Of a stretch of DNA of 26,982 nucleotides, positions 1-9,861 are shown piece after piece. Each line of letters begins with the position of its first letter. Within the stretch, counting starts at the first letter, position 1. Under the pieces are notes generated by a model. It was not told the DNA's origin and ran no database searches. It saw nothing but the letters and a program-made list of their open reading frames with translations. The translations under genes and the position numbers were made by a program. The stretch comes from Scenedesmus sp. ARA3 (Eukaryota > Chlorophyta > Chlorophyceae > Sphaeropleales > Scenedesmaceae). The DNA lies in NCBI GenBank assembly GCA_004335835.1, contig RWJK01001465.1, positions 3,429 through 30,410 on the forward strand. Direction: 5' to 3'.

Positions 1-1628
1 ACACAAGCCGATGTGTGTGGCTGTCCAGTGCTGCCACCCGAGCCCCAAGCACTGGCCAGGGTTGCCTGCTTGCCACGCCTGCACCTGTCGATAGCTTTGT
101 GCGTATGGCGTTTAGCTACAGCTGTAACGTGCTTTGCTGCTGCACCAAAGGCACCAAACACACTGTATACTGCTGCACCTGCAGCAGTACTGCTGCCGCG
201 CCCTGCTGCTGTGCTGCCAAGGACTGCTGTGCCATTGTGCCCCTTGGCTGTGTCAGCAGCCGCCAGACCAGCACCAGCAGCATCAGCTGCACCCGCAGCA
301 CCGGCAGCCGCTGCAGCTGGGTTGCTGATAGCAGGGCTGCTAGGCGGGCGGCAGAACTGCTCGGGCTTGCCTTTGTTGAGGGTGGCAAACAGCAGCATGC
401 GCCGCGTCAGCCTGTAACAGCAGCAACACAGGACAGGCTGAGCATTCTGCCGGGAGTAACCGACTTATGGGCAGCAAGCTTTAAGCAACTGCTGCTGCCT
501 CTGATCTGCTTCATGAAGTGCAGCCGAACAGCAAGCCTTGATATCATGCAGCAACAAAAAACGATAACACCGGGAGCAACAACCGCAGCACCTACCTGTC
601 AGCAGTCATGCTGTTGCGCAGTTTGCTGATCTGGTTCAGTGCTGTCCCTTCTGCGCGCGCCTTCAGGATGGCCTCCACTAAGCAGCGCCCAACAGTCACG
701 GTCTTGTCCAGCTGGATCCAGGGCAGCGCGTCCAGCAGGGCTGGCTCAAAGTTGGCCGCCAGGAACCCCTTCTCCCAGGTGCTGAAGGTGTAGTCTGCAT
801 GTGCACAGGGTGGTGTTTATTAGCACACAGCAGCTCGGCATAGTGTGTGCACAGGAGAGCAGCTGCGACAAATTGTAAAAGGAACTGTATGCTCATGTAG
901 GCGTGCGTGCTGTCCATTGAGGACACGCTTCATCAACTGCACAGCAAGGGGCACAATGGCAAGCTGCTGCTGTGTGTGGTCCAAGCTTCTTTCATCCGCA
1001 CCTTTACCGCCATGTCCAGGGCATTGTGTGCATTTTATGCCCCAGCTGAACACCTTGAGCTGAGTGTCCAAGAACAGGACCGTGCGTGTGCCAGGGCGTA
1101 TGCCTTGGCCCTGCAGCTTGCCAGCTGCACCGCACTTGTGGCAGCACAGGTCGCCAGGCTTGCGCAGGTGTTTGTGGGTGTGCTGCAGCAGACAAACACC
1201 GAAAGAGCATACAGTAAGCACCGTGTTTGCGTGAAGTATGTGCCTGACAAGTCAGCGCAACAGTCTGACAGGCAAGCTGTTGCTGCCAAGGACTGCTCTT
1301 TTACAGCTGTGAAGCTCACCAGCGGGTGCATGACAGCAAAGTGCTGTTCATACGTGTACACGTCGTCTATTGTTGAGCGGGGCTTGGTGAGAGGGTCCGT
1401 TGCTGTCTCTATGACGTTGAAAAGCAGGCAGTCTGCCCGCTGCTGCAGACCCCTGAACGGTGTTGTCATTGGCCTGTTTGTCTTAGCCTTGACACTGCCC
1501 GTCTTGAACTCGTACTGTGGAAACTTTGCAGAAAGAGCCGCCCTGCAGCGTTCTTCAGCTGCAGCTGCAAGCGTGAGCGGCTTCTCTGCGGGGGCTGCCT
1601 TGGCTGCCCCGCCCGGCACCCTGGGGCC
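1..1628 (-). CDS. Zinc-ribbon protein, possibly transposon-derived (partial, spliced)
   Basis: Four minus-strand exons join with matching phases: about 1628-1320, 1182-1008, 794-596 and 411 to the window edge, all with GT-AG introns (donors GTGAGC, GTAAAG, GTAGGT). The spliced protein has a helical N-terminal part (ending VYTYEQHFAVMHPL), then a zinc ribbon with CX2C (CHKC) and CX2C (CTQC) pairs about 40 residues apart, then a helical block containing LLDALPWIQLDKTVTVG and ISKLRNSMTADRLTRRMLLF. The tail from exon 4 is Ala/Gly-rich. This order (zinc ribbon, then a block with an aromatic-rich start and a conserved Leu-rich helix) resembles the DNA-binding front end of large eukaryotic transposon-related proteins such as DUF6729/KDZ-type; that resemblance is from memory. 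No catalytic domain is visible because the gene leaves the window. The 5' end is unclear: the frame is closed by TGA at 1629-1631 and has no ATG at its start. An ATG at 1651 lies in another frame, so either an upstream exon or a one-base error is needed. The exon chain is well supported, the family is not. Confidence 0.6.
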
Positions 1629-1651
1629 TCATCCATGGCCTTGCTGGACAT

Positions 1652-2520
1652 ACTAAAAGATCACATTCGTTTTCAGTGATAGGCGGCACTGCTGGTTGCG
1701 TTAGCGGCGTTGAAAGTCACAGGGCGCCCGAAGCTCTCACGGCATTTGAACCAACTGGCGACACCACGCACAGTGACCTTACAAGCTGCATAACTGCGTG
1801 TTTCTTCCTACTTTAAGTAACTTTGTGAAGCAACAGGCTGCGCCGATGCATGTGCACGCCTGAGAACTAGCTATTTGATTAGGTGTGAATTAGGTGCCCC
1901 ATACCCCCTCCAGAACCCCTTCCCCCATGCAGGCGCACATAGTAACTGGCTGGATGAGTGGTTGAAGTGGCGAGCCACAACCAACAACGTTGACAGGCAT
2001 CTACAGCGATACCACGCTCTGATCGTTTGCACCAGTCAGCAAATGGCATTTGACAACGAGGATGCAACCTCTATCAACACACGCTGGCATCAGGAACTGC
2101 AGCTGGCAGGTCCCCATCAGCAAGCAACATCCACAACAGAGACAACTGAGTCATGCACACGCTGGCATCAGGAATTGCAGCCGCTAGGTCCCAGCAACCA
2201 TGCAAGCCTGCACCAAGGTGAAGAAAGCCTCGTCGCTCAAAGACAGCGTGCAGCGCCGCTGTCATGAGGCCCCTCGTGACAGCAGCGCTCGACACTATCT
2301 ACGAGTGCGACGATGATGCCTTCGCCTCAGGGCAGCTTCACATGGCTGCTGGATGCCTGACCGCGGTCATTGCTTGGCTCCATGGCTCAGTTGCAACAGC
2401 AGCTGCATATGTGCTCGGCACTCTTGCTCTGATCTATATGTGTCAATTGACGGTCTTTGACATTTCTTTTATATATCTTGCATACCATGTACCATCATAA
2501 GCATAGCCCAGCCGAGCACC
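1652..2520. other. Intergenic or unassigned stretch
   Basis: No convincing gene is seen on either strand between the zinc-ribbon gene and the 3' remnants of BTA1. The missing C-terminal exons of BTA1 would be expected here on the minus strand, but none of its motifs is recognisable. The only structure I see is a 35-bp direct repeat about 76 bp apart (2083-2117 and 2159-2193). Open frames at 1875-2267 (+) and 2264-2500 (+) have no recognisable content and are probably chance. Confidence 0.5.
2083..2193. repeat. Direct repeat of about 35 bp, 76-bp spacing
   Basis: Two near-identical segments beginning ACACGCTGGCATCAGGAA sit at about 2080 and 2156 and diverge after about 35 bases. They fall in the unassigned stretch downstream of BTA1 and are not part of a recognised exon. 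Confidence 0.7.
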
Positions 2521-2521
2521 A

Positions 2522-2748
2522 CCCCACCTGCCACACGTGCTTGTAGGCGGCTGCTGAATCGCCACCTGCTTCAACTCTAGCAGCTGCCCCACTTTTGCGT
2601 TATGCAGTGAATGTGAAAACGAAAAGCGCAACCACTGATTCACCACCACCACACCTGCCACACGTCCTCATGATCCAGCCGCCAAATCCCCACCTGCTTC
2701 AGCTCCAGCAGGCTGGAGTTTGCAGGGTTGCAGCCCACGCAGTGAACC
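2522..2748 (-). repeat. Two decayed copies of the 3' edge of BTA1 exon 6
   Basis: Downstream of the true exon-6 donor (exon end 2789), the exon's end is repeated twice with edges at about 2655 and 2528, spaced 134 and 127 bp. Each copy keeps the reverse complement of CACCTGCCACACGT and of CCACCTGCTTCA, encoding LLELKQVAIQQ followed by decayed sequence, and each still has a GT after the CAG. They mark tandem duplication of the exon-intron junction on the 3' side. Confidence 0.85.
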
Positions 2749-2751
2749 TAA

Positions 2752-2783
2752 AACCCCAACCCCAACCCCCTAAAACCCTAGGC
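2752..2783. repeat. Short telomere-like C-rich tract
   Basis: The tract contains CCCCAACCCCAACCCC followed by CCCCTAAAACCCTAGG. CCCTAAAA is the complement of the TTTTAGGG telomere unit known from Chlamydomonas, and CCCTAAA of the TTTAGGG plant-type unit. Only one to two units are recognisable. It lies directly next to the donor of BTA1 exon 6, where the gene becomes incomplete. Confidence 0.4.
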
Positions 2784-2788
2784 CTCAC

Positions 2789-5700
2789 CTGCCACACGTC
2801 CTCGTAGTCTAGCTGCTGGATGGCCACCTGCTTCAGCTCCAGCAGCGATGACTGTGCGGGGTTGCAGTCCACGCTGACCACGTGGCCCGCGCCGTGCAGC
2901 AGCAGATTCATGGCGTTGCAGCCGCCAGAGGTGAGCGTGAGCACGGTGTCCTCTGGGCAGATGCGCATCACCTGTTGTGCAGCATAAGAGCCGTGGCACA
3001 GCAGCAGCAGCAGCAGCAGCAGAGGGATTGTTATTATCGTGATGAATGAGGGTGAGCATGAGCACGGTGTCCTCTGGGCAGATGCGCATCACCTGTTGTG
3101 CAGCATAAGAGCCATGGCACAGCAGCAGCAGCAGAGGGATTGTTATTATTGTGATGAATGAGGGTGAGCGTGAGCACGGTGGCCTCGGGGCAGATGCGCA
3201 TCACCTGTTGTGCAGCATAAGAGCCATGGCACAGCAGCAGCAGCAGCAGAGGGATTGTTATTATTGTGATGAATGAGGGTGAGCGTGAGCACGGTGTCCT
3301 CGGGGCAGATGCACATCACCTGCAGCACACTGTAGGCAAGGAAGCGGAGCATGTCAATGCATCGTACAAAATGTTCTGGGTGACATGGTTCATGCCAGAG
3401 GTGAGCGTGAGCACCGTGTCCTTGGGGCAGATGCGCATCACCTGTGGAAACAGGAGCTGTTGCAGCAGAACACACAAGCGTTGGGGATTGCGAGTGTGAT
3501 GAATGAGGGTGAGTGAGCACGGTGTCCTGTGGGCAGATGCGCATCACCTGCAGCACACAGCAGAAGCAGCCATGGATGCCTGCTGAAGTGATGCATGAGG
3601 CAGCGGCACGCAAAACGCACACGGGCGGCGTGTCAACACAGCATCCCAGAAAATACAGAATCACCATGTGTTTGTTGGATACACACGCCATAACCAGCGC
3701 ATCCTCTGTCATCCTTCATCAAACTTATCGATTTGTTATAGAGAATGTCAAATCTGGTACTTTAACCCACCTTCATGTCTGGCTCGGGGTCCTCCCAGCT
3801 CTGCGTGTACAGGAACGTCGGCGGGAACAGCGCGGGCGCCTCCACCTTCTGCTCGTGGTGCGCCTGCTTGCCCGCATCCACCCAGGGCCGGCCCAGCCAC
3901 ACGAAGAAAGGAGCCCTCAGGTAGGGCACCCAGGGGATGCTGCCCTCGCTGTTGATCTCCCACTGCCGCTCCAGCTTGGTCTCCAGGTAGGCGCGGCGCT
4001 CGGGGCCGATGTCGATGTTGTCGATGTCGAAGATGGACCTGCGAATGTGTGTCAACAGATGAGTTGCATGTGTTAGCAGCGTGTTCTAGGGTTTGCACGA
4101 CAAGAAGGCAAGCATGGGGTCGATGTCGATGTTGTTGATGTCAAAGATGGACCTGCGGCACACAAATTGGAGAATATGTGGGGTTGTAGTTACTGGGATG
4201 CTGAAGTGTGTTGTGGGATGTGTGCTGGTGTTGCAGGGCAAGGCCAGGCGTGGTGTGCAGCGTACTTCAAGCAACGGTCAGCAAGGCAAGGGGCTGCTCT
4301 GCCAGCACTGATGCTGCACAATGGGATCATCTCCCTGCCTCAGAACTACTCACGACCCCGCCCCAGCTTCAGTTCTGCCGCCCTGCGCAGCGCATGGAGC
4401 TGCTTCTTAGTGGCTGCTTGCTGCCGCATGCCCAGCAGAGGCAATCAAGTGTGCATGTTCTCGACGATTCAAAGGCTGCGCACCTCCAGAACAAGCGGCG
4501 GCCCCAGTGCATCTGGCGCATGGGTGTGTCGTACTTGCATTATTAACAACGTAATCACAGCTATGTCTTTACACATCAAATACAACACAATCCCCGCACC
4601 TCCAAAAGAAGCGGCGGCCCCAGTGCATCTGGCGCATGGGTGTGTCGTACTTGCCGCTCACGAAGAAATCAGCCACGCCCAGCAGCCCGTCCTGCGCCAG
4701 CTGGCCCACAGCGTTGTCCACGGCGTCGTGGAAGGGAGGGATCACTGCAGCGGCAGCAGCAGCAGCAGCAGAATGCATGCATGCAGGCAGATGTTGAGAA
4801 AAGGGTATTGTAGCATGTCCCTGTGCCAGCTGGCCCACAGTGTTGTCCACGGCGTCGTGGAAGGGAGGGATCACTATTAACACACAGCAGCAGCGGGAGC
4901 AGCAGCGAGATCCGCGCAGGTATCAGCAAGGTATATTTGAAGATTGCTCTGCCCGGCTACTTCCAACCTCTACCGACTATCCTGTAATCCTGTTGTCTGC
5001 TAGGCATCTGTTAGGCACCTGCTGTGTAACTGTTACTAAATCGTCACTCACTTGACAGCGAGTAGGAGAAGGTGATGAGGTCTGCTGCGCCCTCCGGCAC
5101 CACAAACTCGCAGGCGTCGCCCTCGATGACATGCACGTTCTTCCAGCCGTTGGCCTCAACCTTGAGCCTCGACTGCTCGCACAGCGAGTGGCACAGGTCC
5201 ACGATGTAGACTGCCTTGAAGTGGCTGAGGGGCAGGTACTCGTTCATCATGGCCACATTCTCCTGCAAGCAAAAAGATGGTTGCAGGAATGCGTGCACAG
5301 CATTGTCAGTGGCAGTGGTGTGCATGAACATCGCTGTAAAGTGGCTGAGGGGCAGGTACTCGTTCATCATGGCCACGTTCTCCTGCAAGCAAAAAGATGG
5401 TTGCAGGAATGCATGCACAGCAGTGTGAGTGGCTGCGGTGTGCTGTAAATGGCTGAGGGGCAGGTGCTCATTCATCATGCGCCCGTTCTCCTGCTCGGGA
5501 AGGTGTGAAGAGAGATGGTTGCAGGAATGTATGTACGGCAGTGTCAGTGGCTGCGGTGTGCATGTCAACGGCATTGGAAGTGCGCCAGCGGCCAGTACGC
5601 ATTCATCAAGGGCAGTCCTCCTGCAAGACTAAGCAGCAGGGTTGAGGGGGGCATGTGGGCATTGTAATTGCCTGCCGATGGTAGAGGTAGGCACACAGGC

Positions 5701-6783
5701 TGCTTTGCTGCATTGAAGTGTTTGTAGGCGGCTGTTCATGCACTGTAGCTTCACGTGTCCTGCACGGGCCGAGTGCATGCATTGCCAAAGTAGCCAGTTT
5801 GCTTGCATCACAGCAGAGCTGTACTGCATAGTGCACGACTAAGATATGCTGCGAGTCAATGGCCCTGAACGCAAGCCATGTGTTGCAGTGCTCCCGCAAC
5901 ATACCATCATGCTACAACATTCTGCTATGTTGGTGGGGCACTGCGACTCCTGCTGCTGCTGCTTGCTGCTGCCAGCTTCTGCCTGCTGCTGGTCACCTCC
6001 AGTATGCTTATTTCGCCTAATATTTCAAGTACATAAGCAGAGTGCAAACTCAGTTGCTGCTCGGATGCTTGGGGACTTGTCAGACTGAAGAGGGTACTGC
6101 AGCAGCAGCCACCCCAAACTGCAGCAGTAGCAGATTGGCGCGAAACCAGACAGCAGCCGGTGCAGTCACATGAACCTGCTCTGTAATTCTTGAGGAATCG
6201 AAGCGTTTACAATGCGCCTCATCGCCGGCAACATCGCGCAGCGGGCGTTCGTTGTAAGTTCGAGGCACTGGGTGATCGAACCTCAGGGAATCAGACACCT
6301 TTGCAGGCCCTAGCCGGCACGCACTCACCCCAGTTCCACCGCCCATGTCCACCCAGATAAGGTCATGGCGGTCCCGCAGCCTAGCTGCAGCTGCTGCCAG
6401 CATGGGCCTGCGACCCCAGAGGAATTTCTCTCTAAACTTGTCATACTGCGAGCAGAGAAACGAGCCAGTTGAGTTTAGAAATGGATTTCAAGTCTCAATG
6501 CAGTAGTGATCAGCGACGTGCGCGCTGCTTTGCAAAGGAGTGAGTGCAACTGACCCAGTGCCTCAGGGCCCACCAAGCACAAGTGCTACGCCTGCGCTGA
6601 TCACCCTACCTTTGAGGCTTGCTTGCTGTAGAAAGACTCCAGACGCTGAGCGTGCGAGTCCCCCTTCTTGCTCCCGAACCAGAGGTGCCTGAGGACCACT
6701 AGGTCATCCTTCACGCTGCTCAGCGACTCAAGAGAAAACGTCCGCTTGAGTCTCAAAGGACCAGCGTCTCCGCCGCGACCCAT
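2789..6783 (-). CDS. BTA1: Betaine lipid (DGTS) synthase BTA1, 3'-truncated in this window
   Basis: BTA1 makes the betaine lipid diacylglyceryl-trimethylhomoserine: one domain moves the 3-amino-3-carboxypropyl group from S-adenosylmethionine to diacylglycerol, and the other N-methylates the product three times. Six exons join in phase: 6783-6610, 6445-6329, 5262-5052, 4744-4600, 4038-3771 and 2971-2789 (366 codons). The start ATG at 6783 has a good context (ATCACCATGG). Residues about 40-240 form a class I methyltransferase (BtaB-like): GGGTG at 93-97, acidic D119 in YIVDLCHSLCE, EGDACEF at 144-150, then IPPFHDAVD and VSGKYDTPMRQM. The second, BtaA-like SAM domain begins with FLYTQSWEDPEPDMK, then LTSGGCNAMN (318-327) and VDCNPAQ (339-345). 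The coding sequence then stops at a clear donor (CAG|GTGAGG, 2788-2789). The remaining 250-300 residues normal for this family, and any stop codon, are not seen downstream; reading through the donor ends at a stop near 2699. Exon-edge copies fill introns 2-5 and the downstream flank. It is a truncated locus or a local misassembly. Family identity is very secure. Confidence 0.93.
2932..3560 (-). repeat. Array of six copies of the 5' edge of BTA1 exon 6
   Basis: The real acceptor-exon edge is at 2971. Five more copies of about the first 35-55 exon bases, each with its AG acceptor, have edges at 3092, 3204, 3319, 3441 and 3547, giving periods of 121, 112, 115, 122 and 106 bp. The nearest copies also share intron sequence, including a (CTG)n tract on the sense strand and the segment around GATTGTTATTATTGTGATGA. 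The copy at 3441 extends further, including the LTSG codons. Periods are not multiples of three, so use of an upstream acceptor would shift the frame. Confidence 0.93.
4113..4152 (-). repeat. Copy of the 5' edge of BTA1 exon 5
   Basis: The real exon-5 edge is at 4038. A second copy with its CAG acceptor has its edge at 4152, 114 bp upstream in the gene. It encodes RSIFDINNIDIDPM against RSIFDIDNIDIGPE in the real exon and then decays. Confidence 0.88.
4484..4541 (-). repeat. Copy of the 3' edge of BTA1 exon 4
   Basis: The last 57 or so bases of exon 4 (KYDTPMRQMHWGRRFFW then the donor) recur with the edge at 4484, 116 bp past the real end at 4600. Only a few substitutions separate the copies and a GT follows the copied edge. 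Confidence 0.9.
4826..4873 (-). repeat. Copy of the 5' edge of BTA1 exon 4
   Basis: The first 48 or so bases of exon 4 (IPPFHDAVDN.VGQLAQ) recur with the edge at 4873, 129 bp upstream in the gene of the real edge at 4744. The copy is preceded by an AG (AATAG) and diverges right after the copied exon segment. Confidence 0.9.
5217..5625 (-). repeat. In-frame array of the 5' edge of BTA1 exon 3
   Basis: Exon 3 begins at 5262 (ENVAMMNEYLPLSHF). Copies of the exon edge plus the adjoining intron have edges at 5382 and 5490, and a decayed fourth lies near 5620. The first two copies are almost identical over about 90 bases, including the intron part. The spacings of 120 and 108 bp are both multiples of three and no stop interrupts the frame, so use of an upstream acceptor would add about 40 or 76 residues in frame. 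Confidence 0.92.
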
Positions 6784-9700
6784 GGTGATTGGCGCTGGGC
6801 AAACAATACAGGCTGATTCCCAACCAGCCACAACAGAGGGCAGCAGCGATAAACGGCAAGCTACAGTGCAGCTGCAAACTGATCAATCAGGAAGAGTATG
6901 CTTTGGGGTGGCGATTGGACTTGAACTCACTAGGTCGCGGTTTTGATTCGAAGGAATGTGCTTGACATATACCACCTTGCCATAATTCAAACCGTCGAAA
7001 ACGATGACAAATATACTATTTTGTTGATTAAACACTCGTGGTATCGCTTAGGGTGACTTACCATGAATGGGGGTACATTGGGCAGGACGCTTTTGACCTG
7101 GCTGACATGCCAAGGTGCATGCAGCAATAAAAGAGCTCTGCAACTGCGATGTTTATGGAGTAGATCAGCCTTCTTATAGCGTGCTGTTACTGCTATGCGT
7201 GGGTGCAGTTGTGAAGTTTGCAGCCTGAGCACAGCGGCCACCCATGCCAGGCTGCTGAGCACTGCTACAGGCCCACCTGTAAGTGTGCCCGGGCCGAACT
7301 CATGGCATCAAGGCAGGGTCAAGCACAGCAACTGCTGCACTGCAGTGCACCAATACAGTGCAACAAACTCATGAATTCCACAGCACAACCACTCCCTGGT
7401 CTGCTACGTGTGAACAAGACTCTTCACGGCATGATGCCGTGCAGCGGCAGAGGGGCCGCATGTCCAGTGAGCTTCAGTTGCAACATCATTGTGGTGCCAT
7501 TGCACGGGCCAGGCCAACAGGTTCTGCAAGCTTGACGCATGATATGCATGTTTAATTTGTTGTCTTCACGATTTATTGCTTGGCAACAAGTCACGAGCTT
7601 TGACAAAAGAGGCGTAGCAAACGGCCACACCAGGCTGCAGCAGCCACCAGCTGATGGTAAAATGCATGCACAACTCATGGGCAATATGTGTTCAGCACCT
7701 CGATTTGATAACTATGGTTGCAACACAAGTTGTCTTGCAAGGAACTATATTATGCATGTGCCAGACTCATACAGTGATGCACCACCTGCGCACGGCATGC
7801 CAAGTTACTGAGTGACAACCAGCTAGCTGCAAAATTCTGCCCCAGGTAGCAGGCTGCTGCAACTTCCACGTCAGCTGTTGCTGCTGCCGATCAGCGTTTT
7901 GGCATTCACCAACACCAATACCAGTACCAAAGTACAAGACAGACCTACCTCAGGCACAAGCCCAGCGAGCCGATCTACCGTTCATGAGGGATGACAATCA
8001 GGTAACCAGTTCCTCATTTAAGTTGAAGCAGGCTGCAGCAGCAGCTCATCATCAACACCATCGTCATCAGCCAAATACTACCAGGCATGCGCCTTGTTCA
8101 GAACAGCCACATGAGCGCCAGTCTCAAACATGCATGCTGCACCACCTGCACTGCTGCGGCACATTGGGTACATTCACCACTAGGCTGCACACACTCCAAC
8201 TAGGAGGTTGAACCTGTTGCTGCAGATGAGGCTTGGTGTCACCAAGTCTGCACCCCCTGTGAGCCTCACGCAGCTTGGACGCACCAAGGATAGGTAATCG
8301 AGGCACCTTGGAGGCGCACTCAAAGCACAGTTGCCCATCAGCACAGTGCATGTGTGGTGCAGCGCCATGCGGTTGCTAGCCAGCACTGCTGAAGGCAACA
8401 TCATGTTGCTGCATGATGCAGCGAAAACAGAAGTGAAATTTATAGGGTCAGTCAGCAGCACCAGCACTGGACTGCATGTGCTGCAGTCTGCACGCCTGGT
8501 GTCACACCACTGAGTCAGTGCTACCTCAGCTGCGGCCGTGTATGCGTGCACAACAGCGCGAATTGCCCGTGCACCTGGCTTTGCAGTGTCGGCGTCGCCT
8601 GCCACTGATGCTGGCGTTGATGTGGCTCGCCAAATGGACACATGAAAAGGGCGAGAGAACCTGGCATCTGCCAGCAGCCCCAGCAGCTTCTTGTGCTAGC
8701 AAACTGTTCCTGCTGATGCGGCGTGAACCACCACGGCAGCAGGAGCAGCAGCAGCAGGGATGGCACCACAATGCTGAAGCTGTAGCAGCCACAGCACCAG
8801 CCGATTTGTTATGGGATGCAGGATGTGACCACCTTGGCACTCACTAGTAGCATTGTTGACTGCTAATATTTATGCAGGCACATTTGCATGGGCTGGTGCC
8901 AGATGTAACAACAGATGTCATGCCGGGCGTGAGCAGCCTGTGTATCTTTGTCCGGCTAGTACCCCTGCAGCTGCCCACGGTCCATCTCTGCAACAGATGT
9001 TAAATAGATGAACATGCGGCAGCACGCGTGAGATGACGGTTGCACCCATTTAGAGCAACATGCACAAGTGTGTGTGCCTGTTGGTGCGTGATGTTTGTCC
9101 ACAGGGTTGATGAACATCACCTACTGGGAGTGCACACTGGTGTGCTGTACTGCTGCGAGCTCATTCCATTGCACAGCTGCCTTCGCTTTGATATCTGCGG
9201 ATTACTTTAGCTTGAGTTGAACCGTGTGGTCCAGTTCAGCCTGGTTCAGTTCAGCTGACTAACACTTCACCGGAATGCAACCCACTGCCTGTGCACCTGC
9301 CCTCGCCTGAGCGACTGCTACGACGAGTGATGAAGAACCAAGGATCACTTGATCAAACACTGTTGTTTTGGTTTGCTACTGATAAAAAGGTAATCGAGAT
9401 GGTGAGAGGTTGAGCAATGCCAATGGTTTCGACACGTCTCGTGCAATCGTTGATCTGGCCAGCAGCCGGAATGCAGGCCGCCACGAAGTGCATTTGGTTT
9501 TCATCAGACATGTTTTGCTAATTTCTTGTTTATTTGTTGTCTTATAGACGGTTAGGACGGCCAACGACAGGCTCCGGCTCTATGTGACAGGTCTGTGTCA
9601 TCACCTTGGTGGCGTGGGATTGTCAGCTGCAGCTACATTGCTCTCTCTGGGCCTACAGCAGTCAGTTCTTGCTGCTCGGACGTTCACAATGACTTGACTT

Positions 9701-9861
9701 GGTTAAAGGCGCCATTGCGCGGGAACAGTATTCGCGGATACTCAGGCCGACTCAACAGTCGCTTGCAAGCTTACCGGGGGCTTTAACCAAACAATAGGTG
9801 TTTGTCTGCATTGTGGAAGTCATAAGTGGCAAGGGCCTGCAGTTGCAGGCCCATTCATTCT
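6784..9861. other. Long intergenic region between BTA1 and the kinase
   Basis: About 3.1 kb between two divergently oriented genes. It should hold the promoters of BTA1 (right-to-left) and the kinase (left-to-right). I see no TATA box close enough to either start to call. Open frames, the longest being 153 codons at 8180-8641 (-), have no recognisable domain and a composition like random translation of this CAG-rich DNA. No tRNA, transposase or array is seen. A short stretch near 9225-9262 repeats a GGTTCAGTTCAGC-type motif. Confidence 0.5.

Noticed and set aside
13..629. Overlapping plus-strand open frames rich in Ala and Cys
   Set aside because: They lie opposite phased exons of the minus-strand zinc-ribbon gene.
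2264..2500. 78-codon plus-strand frame with hydrophobic segments
   Set aside because: No recognisable family, no good start context, and nothing around it suggests a gene.
2932..3560. Regular repeats resembling a CRISPR array
   Set aside because: The repeats are acceptor-exon junctions of BTA1 with related intron spacers in a eukaryotic gene; no cas genes.
6905..6955. tRNA-like stretch with a TTCAAGTCC motif
   Set aside because: No pairing T-stem, acceptor stem or anticodon arm could be built on either strand.
8180..8641. 153-codon open frame on the minus strand in the intergenic region
   Set aside because: No recognised motif, no splice partners or neighbouring coding signal; composition fits chance.
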